The notes: generated by a model not told the origin, from the letters alone. DNA of 6,282 nucleotides from Tannerellaceae bacterium (GCA_031280645.1 JAITGL010000006.1:1-6282); one strand, 5' to 3'. Positions 1 to 6,131 are shown, numbered from the stretch's first letter. A program made the numbers and translations.

Positions 1-127
1 TGAATTTCATTACCAATCTGGTTGCCGGGATTATAGCATATAACTTTCTACCTAAGAAACCTTCCTTGAATCTCGACATCGTTGATAATGATGCCTTACG
101 GAGTATTGCTTAGGTCGAATTCACGTT
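1..127 (-). repeat. Left arm of 127-bp inverted repeat (end of an unidentified repeated element)
   Basis: The reverse complement of this stretch matches 6132-6258 with no gaps and 4 mismatches in 127 bases. The match runs to the first base of the window, so the repeat may continue further left. Its inner edge (reading AACGTGA then TTCGACC on the minus strand) abuts the truncated IS left end here, but abuts a flavoprotein pseudogene in the other copy. A shared edge in two unrelated contexts suggests the terminus of a mobile or repetitive element. A protein-like frame is present ([12 protein letters not shown], then a TAG), but both copies share the same stops, so it is either long decayed or not coding. 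I do not recognise the family. Confidence 0.85.
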
Positions 128-304
128 AATTCCCGTTCGAGGGGCGTCTCAAATCCCCTCAAAACCATCTGCCTTTGACTCTCGCAGGGTGCATTAAATG
201 CACGACTTTTGCGCCTCTCTTTCATTTTTCCTTGTACTCCTTTCTACAAAGCTAACTATCTTTCACTGCTTTACATCGGGTTAGGAGAAAATCAGCAGGG
301 CCTA
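127..304 (-). mobile_element. Truncated IS left end, inverted copy (IS5/IS1182-like)
   Basis: The reverse complement is colinear with 1178-1355, with 4 mismatches in 178 bases and no gaps. It therefore carries the same IS left terminus (minus strand TAGGCCCTGCTG, at 304-293), the upstream region and the first 33 codons of the transposase. The copy stops exactly where the 1-127 repeat starts, which suggests it was cut by that element or by a rearrangement at its edge. The residual minus-strand frame runs from an ATG at 225-223 to a TGA at 123-121 created by the junction, giving 34 residues that cannot be functional. Confidence 0.9.
247..254 (-). promoter_or_regulatory. TAnnTTTG -7 box of the IS transposase (left copy)
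   Basis: The minus strand reads TAGCTTTG, an exact match to the Bacteroidota -7 consensus TAnnTTTG. It lies 21 bases upstream of the residual transposase ATG. No good TTG -33 element is visible at the usual distance. The sister copy at 1228-1235 reads TAGCTTTA and has lost the final G. If active, this box would fire leftward into the 1-127 repeat. Confidence 0.4.
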
Positions 305-322
305 AATATATATGCGATTTAG

Positions 323-510
323 GTAGTTGAGAAAACGTTTTTCGTAGTTAGGAAAACAGTTTTCGTAGCTGCGAAAGCCGCTCGATTGCTACGAAAACCG
401 TTTGGGTAGCTACAAAAACACTTTTCGCAGCTACGAAAAGAGATTGGGCAGCTACGAAAATCGTTTATGTAGTTGGGAAACCGTTTTTCTTAGTTAGGAA
501 AAACGATTTC
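323..510. repeat. 21-bp tandem array of palindromic units (9 degenerate copies)
   Basis: Nine degenerate units begin at 323, 344, 365, 385, 406, 427, 448, 469 and 490. The period is 21 bp except for the third unit, which is one base short. The consensus is GTAGYTANGAAAA followed by CCGTTTTC. Each unit holds two dyad centres, the GTAGCTAC core and the GAAAAC/GTTTTC pair, so unit junctions also form palindromes; TTTTCGCAGCTACGAAAA at 422-439 has a single mismatched pair. There are no unique spacers, so this is not a CRISPR array. The period equals two helical turns, so bound proteins would face one side of the DNA. The role is unknown; it could be a protein-binding array, a source of structured RNA, or a satellite-like repeat. 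Confidence 0.9.
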
Positions 511-526
511 CCAACTACACAAACGA
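461..526. repeat. Long hairpin at the end of the 21-bp array
   Basis: Positions 461-489 pair with 498-526 over 29 base pairs, with two mismatches (467/520 and 481/506) and an 8-base loop, TTAGTTAG, at 490-497. The left arm contains array unit 8 and the end of unit 7. The right arm is an inverted unit carrying TTTCCCAACTAC. No T-run follows directly, so an ordinary intrinsic terminator is less likely, although a stem this strong could stall transcription from either side. It could equally be a cruciform, a stable RNA hairpin or a replication-generated inverted duplication of one unit. Confidence 0.85.
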
Positions 527-915
527 CGTTTTTCACGGTAACGATTTTGTATTTAGCTCGATAATCGGCCGTTTTACAGCAAAATATGGGCTGCCGGACT
601 GTGGGATTTGCTTGGGTAAAGAGACGTGAGGGATGTACATATCATACAGGGGCGGGATGCGCATTACCGGTAATGTGGGGCGATCAAATCGGAAAAGATG
701 TTAATTTATTGGGATGTATCAGTTTAAATGTTTTGTTTAAACGACCATTTTTTTCTGACAATTCCAAATCGAAAACAGAAATAAAGCATGACGGCTAAGA
801 TTAAAGAAAGGGATGAGGCAAATATTCCCGAAGGTGGAAAAGAGTTTGCAGGCAAAACGCAGATGCCTAAAGTTTTGCGCAGAGAGTAAGAACGCAATAA
901 TTTATTTGTCAAGCA
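527..915. other. Stretch without a convincing gene
   Basis: About 390 bases lie between the repeat array and the NimA-like fragment. Open frames of 70 codons or fewer exist on both strands, but none reads like a known family. Two small structures stand out: a perfect 14-bp palindrome CATTACCGGTAATG at 662-675, and a 7-bp inverted repeat GTTTAAA/TTTAAAC at 722-728 and 736-742. I see no tRNA, rRNA or recognisable riboswitch. Confidence 0.6.
662..675. promoter_or_regulatory. Perfect 14-bp palindrome, possible operator
   Basis: CATTACCGGTAATG is its own reverse complement. It sits in gene-poor DNA 240 bases upstream of the NimA-like fragment. Its size and symmetry would suit a dimeric regulator, but no intact target gene or regulator is nearby, so this is only a candidate. 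Confidence 0.25.
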
Positions 916-1113
916 ATGTTTCAAACAAGAGAAATGAGAAGGAAAGATCGTGAATTGAGTAGCGATGTAGCGTTTGAAATCCTAAAGAAAGGGAAATACG
1001 GCGTAATGTCGGTTGTTAGCGAAAGTAGTTTCATCTGCAAAATTTATAGACAGGCCGCCATAACGCCTCATAGCGGTAGGACGATCTTTGAAACATTTTC
1101 ACGTGCTATTTAA
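916..1113 (+). pseudogene. N-terminal remnant of a pyridoxamine 5'-phosphate oxidase-family (NimA-like) flavoprotein
   Basis: The first ~38 residues (916 to about 1030) carry the N-terminal signature of this family: MRRKDREL at residues 7-14, then an amphipathic helix and KGKYGVMSVVSE, the first strand of the split beta-barrel. Family members are small FMN-binding cytoplasmic proteins of roughly 150-160 residues; some reduce nitro compounds. Here the expected G-P-Y/G-V-P segment after VVSE is absent, the frame continues with unrelated residues (SSFICKIYRQAA onwards) and stops at residue 65. At most a quarter of the protein remains, so it should not fold or bind FMN. The loss lies just upstream of the IS end at 1178, which makes an IS-associated deletion plausible, but the ~150 bases in between are unidentified. 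The family call rests on one short stretch of motif. Confidence 0.6.
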
Positions 1114-1227
1114 TTATATAATAGAACGACTGGCGAGATAGAACCCATATATTTCGCTACGTCCTTCCGGATGTATGTAGGCCCTGCTGATTTTCTCCTA
1201 ACCCGATGTAAAGCAGTGAAATATAGT

Positions 1228-1235
1228 TAGCTTTA
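1228..1235 (+). promoter_or_regulatory. Decayed -7 box of the transposase promoter
   Basis: TAGCTTTA lies 21 bases upstream of the transposase ATG at 1257. In the sister copy the same site is TAGCTTTG, an exact TAnnTTTG match, so this copy seems to have lost the conserved last base. An AAAGGAG stretch follows at about 1239-1245, but Shine-Dalgarno pairing is generally weak in Bacteroidota, so it may not decide the start. Confidence 0.3.
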
Positions 1236-1278
1236 CAGAAAGGAGTACAAGGAAAAATGAAAGAGAGGCGCAAAAGTC

Positions 1279-1293
1279 GTGCATTTAATGCAC
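1279..1293. repeat. Near-perfect dyad in the start of the IS transposase gene
   Basis: GTGCATT and AATGCAC flank a single T, codons 8-13 of the transposase. A second stem, GAGGGG at 1322-1327 with CCCCTC at 1338-1343, follows. Both are kept in the inverted copy. They could dampen readthrough transcription or translation entering the element from outside, a known strategy in other insertion sequences, but that is inference. Confidence 0.35.
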
Positions 1294-1658
1294 CCTGCGA
1301 GAGTCAAAGACAGATGGTTTTGAGGGGATTTGAGACGCCCCTCGAACGGGAATTAGATAGTGCGAACCGTTGGGTCATTCCGTCCCACCTCATTCCCTAT
1401 GATGAGATATGTGGAATTTACAGACGGAAAGCGCCCCTTTCGTCGAGAGGACGTCCGAGCATTAATCCGCGTATTGTATTGGGGCCGCCGATGATCAAAT
1501 ATCTCTGTAATTTGGATGATAGGGAGACCGTAGATCAGATTTCGGAGAATGTGTACATGCAATACTTTCCCGGTTACTCAAGTTTTACAAGCGACAAGCC
1601 GTTCGACGCTTCCCTGTTTGTGGACATTCGCAAACAGTTGGGATTGGAAATTATCAAC

Positions 1659-1903
1659 ATTGAGCTTTGCGTCCATGCTTCTGAAACGGTTTTGTCATTT
1701 AAATCAGATAGAAATTAGCTTCTCATAATTAAAAACTCATTTGCCTTGGCCCTTGCGCAACGCACGTTTTCGTTTCGAAAAACCGATTTCCTCCAGTGGC
1801 TTCGCCTGACAAACTTCAATAGTTTTGATACATTCCTTACTCGATTATAATTCCCAAAAGTGTACGGAAAGGTTGACGGTGGTTCCGTTTTGTGGTGGCA
1901 TTT
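1659..1903. other. Unidentified segment replacing the middle of the transposase gene
   Basis: These ~245 bases lie between two recognisable transposase parts, yet no frame on the plus strand continues the family pattern. The intact gene should have a longer stretch here encoding the first catalytic Asp. On the minus strand there are two short protein-like runs: IKTIEVCQAKPLEEIGF at about 1765-1820, ended by a TGA, and DLNDKTVSEAWTQS at about 1660-1702 in another frame. The segment also holds a CGAAAAACCGATTTC stretch at 1776-1790 that resembles a 21-bp array unit. It may be an inserted fragment or badly decayed IS sequence; I cannot tell which. Confidence 0.4.
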
Positions 1904-2497
1904 GTTGGCGAATTAATATTTTAATTCAGGCGCATCCTCTTACTTTCGACAAATATCAGATGAAGTATTTTTATGTGATACAGACCCTTTACACTCAGCA
2001 ACAGCAAATGTACAGCTCGGGGAAACATAGGGTTGAAGACCGTATCGCGAGTATTTATCAGCCGCATGTACGTCCCATTGTCAGGGGCAAAGCGCAGGCT
2101 AAAGTCGAATTTGGCTCAAAGATTCATGTTTCGGTAATAGATGGTATCAGTTTTGTGGGTGAATTGAGCTGGGATGCTTTCTTAAAGCCAAGCCGCTTGG
2201 CAGACCTTCGGCATTGTCAATTCAAGTAAGTCCGGGCGAGCGCAATCCGATATAGGGCAAGTTCGGGCAGGGCAAAACGGCTTATGGACTTGGTCGTATC
2301 AAAGCCCGGCTGAAAGAAACGAGCGAATCATTGATTGCAGGTATCTTTATGATACTCAACTTAGTCAAGCTGGCGGGAGTAGTACTCCCATGCTTAATTG
2401 TAAACATAAAGATGTAACTGGCATCATGGCTTTGGACCGGCATCTATGGCAAGCAGGTGAAATTTGGGGACGTTTGGAGTTTAACAGCAGGCCCTAC

Positions 2498-2602
2498 TTA
2501 ATTCATGGGGAGTTACAGATCTCACCGTTGATGATTTCCAATTAATAATTATTTAACTAAGTTTGCCGACATAAATTGTCCTAATTTAATATCCTGATAA
2601 AC
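2498..2602. other. Upstream region of the flavoprotein gene
   Basis: This is a short AT-rich gap between the IS right end and the ATG at 2603. It contains the promoter-like box at 2558-2565 and no Shine-Dalgarno sequence before the start, as usual in Bacteroidota. There is no sign of a terminator for the IS. Confidence 0.6.
2558..2565 (+). promoter_or_regulatory. TAnnTTTG -7 promoter box of the flavoprotein gene
   Basis: TAAGTTTG matches the Bacteroidota sigma-ABfr -7 consensus exactly and lies 37 bases upstream of the ATG, leaving a leader of roughly 25-30 bases. The expected TTG-type -33 element is poor: the nearest TTG at 2528-2530 is too far away. The box lies outside the IS, so it may be the gene's original promoter, or the IS may have displaced further upstream control sites. 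Confidence 0.5.
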
Positions 2603-5600
2603 ATGATCACCAGAAGAGATTTTTTTAAGATTGCCGCCGCCGGCGGAACTTTGGCTTCGATTGGAGAGGTTGCGGAGGCTCAAAACATGTTACATAACGT
2701 ATTACCCGCCGCTGATTTCGCTCGCGAAGGCGGACGGCAAATTCCGGTTATTGCCGAGGCCGATCTCGTTGTTGCTGGCGGCGGCGCAAGGGCTGTGGCA
2801 CTCGCCAAAGCCGCGGCGCGAACGGGTTGCCGGGTTTTTCTTGTTGCCGAATTACCTTATTTGGGCGACGATATTTGCGGATCGTTCAACTTCGACAGGG
2901 CCGAGGGCGAACGGCCGTTGGAGGATATCGGGCGTAAGATTTTTACTTCGGCAGCCAATCCGCTTCCTCTACATGTTAAAACGACGCTCGAAAATGAACT
3001 TATTGATTACAACGTTGACTTCCTGTACAGCTGTTTTATAACCGAGGCTTTGGTAAACGGCGCCGGGGCGATTGCAGGCGTTGTGATTGCCAACCGGTCG
3101 GGTCGCCAGGCTGTGAAGTGCCGCGCGGTGGCCGATTGCACGCATCTGGGATCGGCATCCTCGTTTTTCGGGGCGGAGAAGATTGTTCGGTCGGCCGCCG
3201 GAGAGGTTGAGTTTACGTTCGTTACGGCTGGCGGCAACGTTAAGCGTAACGAGGCGATTGCGCGTGCCGAAGTTTTGGCAAATCCGTTGTCGTTTGGCGG
3301 AAAAACTTGGCCGCTCACGCGATATATTTTTACTTTCGAGTATGACGGAAGTTTTGCCTCGCTTGCCAATATTGAACAAAAGATACGCAGCGCGGTTTGG
3401 GACCCCGACCAGGTTGACAGTTCCGATCTGCTCTGGTTTATGCCTCCAACGGCTGTTAAGTGCCGCGAAACGGTAACTCGCATTACTTCGCTCAGGCGTA
3501 TTCCCTTAGAAGCGTTCATGGCCGACGGCATTGATAACCTTTGGGTTTTAAGCCCGTCGGCCGGCATGAGCAAAGATGTTGCCGCCGAAGCGATGCGGCC
3601 GCTGAGCGCAATGCTGCTGGGCGGCATAGTGGGCGAAACAATAGGCAGGGGCATTAATGATATTGCCGACCCGGGCATCTCTTTTGTGAGGAATACATCG
3701 CCCGAAGGATATAATTATGGCGAAATTGGAGAATTGCTGCACCCTCTTCGCCCGGCCAGAAACCTGGGATACGTACACTCGCAAGATAGTTCCCTGCCGG
3801 TACTCGGCCGCTACGACGTTGTGGTTATGGGAGGCGGAACGGCCGGTTCAACGGCTGCCGTATCGGCCGCAAGGGAAGGCGTAAAAACTCTTGAGATAGA
3901 GTACCTCCACGGGCTCGGCGGACTAGGAACCTTGGGCCGCATCGGTAGATACTGGGACGGATACCGCGACGGCTTCACGGCCGAAATGGATAAATCGGTG
4001 AGGGCTATGGCTCCCGAAAACCATCCACGCCAGAGAAATGATTGGCAGGAAGAATCCGTAGCCGATTGGAAAGCCGAATGGCTGCGCAGCGAATTCCTGA
4101 AGGCCGGCGGAGAACTCTGGTTCGGAGCGCTCGGATGCGGAGCCGTTGCCGAACACGGATCGGTTAAGGGAGTGGTTGTGGCTACTCCATACGGGCGCGG
4201 CGTGGTACTTGCTAAAGTTGTAATCGACAGCGCAGGCAGCGCCGATATTGCCATCGCCGCCGGAGCCGCCTACGAGTATACCGGCAGTCAAACCTTAGCC
4301 GTTCAAGGAGCCGGCGCCGGTTTCAATAATCCGGGCAGCAATTACCTGAACAACGATTGGCTGTTTGTTGACGACGCCGACATCCTTGACGTATCGCGGG
4401 CCTTTGTTCAAGGCAAGATAAAATCGCAAGGACAATACGACCTCGTTAAGCTCCCCCAAACCCGCGAACGCCGCCGCATAGCCGCCGAACATATCGTATC
4501 GGTTACCGACGTACTAACGCACAGGCGTTACGACGACGTAATCTCCTATCACCGCAGCTCATTCGACACCCACGGAATGATCGTCGATCCCTACTTCATA
4601 CTAAGCCCCCCGATGGAGCGTCACACTATTTACGACGCCGACGTTCCGCTTCGCAGCCTCCTGCCGAAAAACCTTGAGGGCATACTCGTTACCGGTCTCG
4701 GAGCCGGAGCCCACCGCGACGCCATGCCCGTTATCCGAATGAGGTCGTGCCTGCAAACGCAAGGACATTCGGTTGGCTACTTAGCCTCCGTTGCCGTAAA
4801 AGAGAATAAGCCTTTACGCAAGATCGACATCAAGAAGATACAACAGCGACTGGTCGAGATAGGCAACCTGCCCGCCCGCATCCTTACCGACAAGGAATCG
4901 AAGCCCGTTGACGCCCATGCGATACACGAGGCCGCGCTATCGGTTACAAACAATTACGCCGGCCTCGAAATACTGCTTTCCGACCACAAGCGATGCCTCC
5001 ACAGCGTGAAAAAACGCTTCGACTCGCCGCTCGACAACGCTGCGTCGATCATCTGCGCATCAATACTCTGCATACTTGGCGACGGATCGCAGGCCTCGAT
5101 ACTCGAGCAAGCCATCGAATCGGCGGCCGGATGGGACAAAGGCTGGCACTACACCGGCATGGGCCAGTTCGGTATGAGCCTCAGCAGGCTCGACGCGCTG
5201 ATCGCCGCCCTTGGTAACACCCGATTGCCGTCGGCGCTCCCTTGCATAATCAACAAAGCCCGACTACTTACGCCCGACGACGAGTTTTCGCATTACCGCG
5301 CCGTATGTAAAGCATCCGAAGCAATTGCCAACCCCGCCGCCTCTACCGTACTGGCCCAACTGCTAAACGCGCCCGGCGTAATCGGACACTCAATTGCCAA
5401 CTACGCCGACGCCCAACGATCAACCGTTCCGGGTATGGAAGACGTAAGCGTTAGAAACATCGCCCTGAAAGAAATCCACCTCGCCGGAGCGCTCTACAAA
5501 TGCGGCGACGTAAATGGCCTTGCCGAAAGCGTCCTGCACAGCTACGCCAACGGTCTCCAGGGACATTACGCCAGGTATGCAACAGAAATTCTTTTAGAAT

Positions 5601-5617
5601 CGAAACATGAAAACTAA
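2603..5617 (+). CDS. Tat-exported tandem FAD_oxidored flavoprotein with helical-repeat C-terminus
   Basis: This is a predicted FAD-dependent oxidoreductase of 1004 residues; the substrate is unknown. MITRRDFFK opens a twin-arginine signal with likely cleavage after AEA (residue 26), so it should be exported already folded with its FAD. Half one (about 54-355) has a Rossmann strand with GGGARA at 59-64, where Ala replaces the third Gly of GxGxxG, and ends in DNLWVLSPSAGMSKDVAAEA (311-330). Half two (about 404-760) has the canonical GGGTAG at 410-415, an acidic strand end at E433, the GLGGLGTLGRIGRYW motif, and a C-terminal FAD-site motif, GILVTGLGAGAHRDAMPVIR (693-712). Residues about 770-1004 are Ala/Leu-rich helical pairs resembling HEAT repeats, perhaps for binding a partner. 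This family (PF12831) is common in Bacteroidota, sometimes near polysaccharide-use genes and sometimes mislabelled xanthan lyase. The start is supported by the signal peptide beginning at once. The gene is clearly more GC-rich than the DNA upstream. Half one may be structural rather than catalytic. Confidence 0.85.
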   Translation: MITRRDFFKIAAAGGTLASIGEVAEAQNMLHNVLPAADFAREGGRQIPVIAEADLVVAGGGARAVALAKAAARTGCRVFLVAELPYLGDDICGSFNFDRAEGERPLEDIGRKIFTSAANPLPLHVKTTLENELIDYNVDFLYSCFITEALVNGAGAIAGVVIANRSGRQAVKCRAVADCTHLGSASSFFGAEKIVRSAAGEVEFTFVTAGGNVKRNEAIARAEVLANPLSFGGKTWPLTRYIFTFEYDGSFASLANIEQKIRSAVWDPDQVDSSDLLWFMPPTAVKCRETVTRITSLRRIPLEAFMADGIDNLWVLSPSAGMSKDVAAEAMRPLSAMLLGGIVGETIGRGINDIADPGISFVRNTSPEGYNYGEIGELLHPLRPARNLGYVHSQDSSLPVLGRYDVVVMGGGTAGSTAAVSAAREGVKTLEIEYLHGLGGLGTLGRIGRYWDGYRDGFTAEMDKSVRAMAPENHPRQRNDWQEESVADWKAEWLRSEFLKAGGELWFGALGCGAVAEHGSVKGVVVATPYGRGVVLAKVVIDSAGSADIAIAAGAAYEYTGSQTLAVQGAGAGFNNPGSNYLNNDWLFVDDADILDVSRAFVQGKIKSQGQYDLVKLPQTRERRRIAAEHIVSVTDVLTHRRYDDVISYHRSSFDTHGMIVDPYFILSPPMERHTIYDADVPLRSLLPKNLEGILVTGLGAGAHRDAMPVIRMRSCLQTQGHSVGYLASVAVKENKPLRKIDIKKIQQRLVEIGNLPARILTDKESKPVDAHAIHEAALSVTNNYAGLEILLSDHKRCLHSVKKRFDSPLDNAASIICASILCILGDGSQASILEQAIESAAGWDKGWHYTGMGQFGMSLSRLDALIAALGNTRLPSALPCIINKARLLTPDDEFSHYRAVCKASEAIANPAASTVLAQLLNAPGVIGHSIANYADAQRSTVPGMEDVSVRNIALKEIHLAGALYKCGDVNGLAESVLHSYANGLQGHYARYATEILLESKHEN

Positions 5618-5629
5618 TCTACCCCAAAC

Positions 5630-6131
5630 ATGAAAGCAAAGCTCGCGCCAACCATATCCCTCCTGCTCCTCGCCTTCGCAAGCCTTAATGCGCAATCGCG
5701 CTACGACCTGGTAATCGTAGGAGGCAACCCCGGAGGCATTACCGCCGCGCGACTGGGCAAAACATCTGTTATCCTCGAACGAACGGCTTACATCGGCGGA
5801 CTGCCGGCCAACGGTCTCGGCGCAACCGACATCGCCACGCGCGAAGCTACAACCGACTATTCCGCGAATTTGTCAACCGCGTTAAGCAACGCTACGTCTA
5901 CGCCTACGGCGAATCGTCCGAACAAGTAAGCCTTTGCAGCGACGGGTACCATTTCGAACCCTCGGTTGCCGCCAAAGTATTTAACGACATGATTGCATAG
6001 CGCCAAGAGAAAATAACAGTACTCAAGATGCGGCAATTCAACGCCGAGCCGACCAACATCGCAATCCGCAACAACCGAATCGAAGCCATTACTGTAACCA
6101 ACCGCCAAACCGGCCAGGCAGAAACCTACGA
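5630..6131 (+). pseudogene. Second FAD_oxidored-family exported flavoprotein, decayed and truncated
   Basis: The gene begins 12 bases after the stop of the upstream flavoprotein, in the same orientation, so the pair was probably an operon. Residues 1-22 form a Sec-type signal (MKAKLAPTIS, a Leu-rich core, cleavage near LNA/QS). YDLVIVGGNPGG (25-36) is the FAD-binding Rossmann motif and IGGLPANGLGATDIATR (55-71) is a strong family signature. Four lesions are visible. The helix after GGNPGG is 4 residues shorter than the equivalent in the upstream protein (near 5744-5752). A single-base loss near 5855-5858 shifts the frame. In the new frame FREFVNRVKQRY through SDGYHFEPSVAAKVFNDMIA reads on to TAG at 5998-6000. 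QFNAEPTNIAIRNNRIEAIT then continues until sequence from 6132 replaces the rest. Perhaps a third of a typical ~500-600-residue protein remains. The first open frame alone ends at 5929 with 99 residues. Being exported by Sec rather than Tat, it would have bound FAD outside the cytoplasm. Confidence 0.85.

Larger units (their letters stand above)
1257..2417 (+). pseudogene. Transposase of an IS5/IS1182-like element (DUF772 plus DDE domain), broken
   Basis: The N-terminal part (1257 to about 1659, 134 residues) shows the DUF772 pattern: FETPLERELDSANRWV, LIPYDEI, RGRPSINPRIVLG, MIKYLCNLDDRETVDQI, FDASLFVDIRKQLG. The middle (about 1659-1903), where the first catalytic Asp should be, does not match. 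Similarity resumes near 1905 with NILIQA, FDKYQMKYFYVIQTLY, HRVEDRIASIYQPHVRP and VEFGSKIHVSVIDG, whose Asp is the likely second catalytic residue. After ELSWDAF at 2181 about 60 residues are missing and the frame shifts to AKPLGRPSA at 2187. VSPGERNPI is then followed by TAG at 2253-2255, where the family has the catalytic Glu, and GKFGQGKTAYGL and KLAGV end the protein at 2415-2417. Start 1257 is chosen because it lies just inside the IS end and keeps the conserved N-terminus. There are at least three inactivating lesions; activity would have to come from another copy. Confidence 0.85.
1178..2497 (+). mobile_element. IS5/IS1182-like insertion sequence, internally deleted and inactive
   Basis: The element is bounded by imperfect terminal inverted repeats: TAGGCCCTGCTG at 1178-1189 on the left, and CAGCAGGCCCTA at 2485-2496 on the right, which reads TAGGGCCTGCTG in reverse complement. 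Weaker similarity extends inward to about 25 bases, including the shared CTCC. A TA dinucleotide at each end fits a TA target site, though it could also be part of the repeat. Inside is a single broken transposase gene. The element is about 1.3 kb. Intact relatives with a full-length transposase should be several hundred bases longer, and the deficit matches the two losses seen inside the gene. The left 178 bases recur inverted at 127-304. Confidence 0.85.

Noticed and set aside
323..510. CRISPR array
   Set aside because: Units are contiguous at 21 bp with no unique spacers, and they drift in sequence; no cas-like gene is present.
586..798. Possible 70-residue gene on the plus strand
   Set aside because: The composition (scattered Cys, Trp, Gly) does not resemble a known family, there is no clear promoter, and it crosses the palindrome and AT-rich DNA without conserved features.
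788..889. 33-codon plus-strand frame starting MTAKIKERDE
   Set aside because: It is polar and protein-like, but short, with no recognised family and no promoter box at a suitable distance.
724..924. Minus-strand 66-residue frame with a hydrophobic run
   Set aside because: It is antisense to a charged plus-strand frame and overlaps the NimA-like start; antisense of Lys/Glu-rich sequence gives such hydrophobic runs by chance.
2375..2389. GGGAGTA/TACTCCC dyad as a terminator
   Set aside because: It has a single-base centre, no T-run, and lies inside the transposase reading frame before its stop.
3007..3678. 223-codon minus-strand frame within the flavoprotein gene
   Set aside because: It is a shadow of the strongly biased codon use of the real gene; it has no family features and lies wholly inside the recognised protein.
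5607..5633. Short frame ATGAAAACTAAT overlapping the end of the large gene as a coupled start for the second flavoprotein
   Set aside because: It ends in TGA after eight codons; the ATG at 5630 starts directly with a proper signal peptide.
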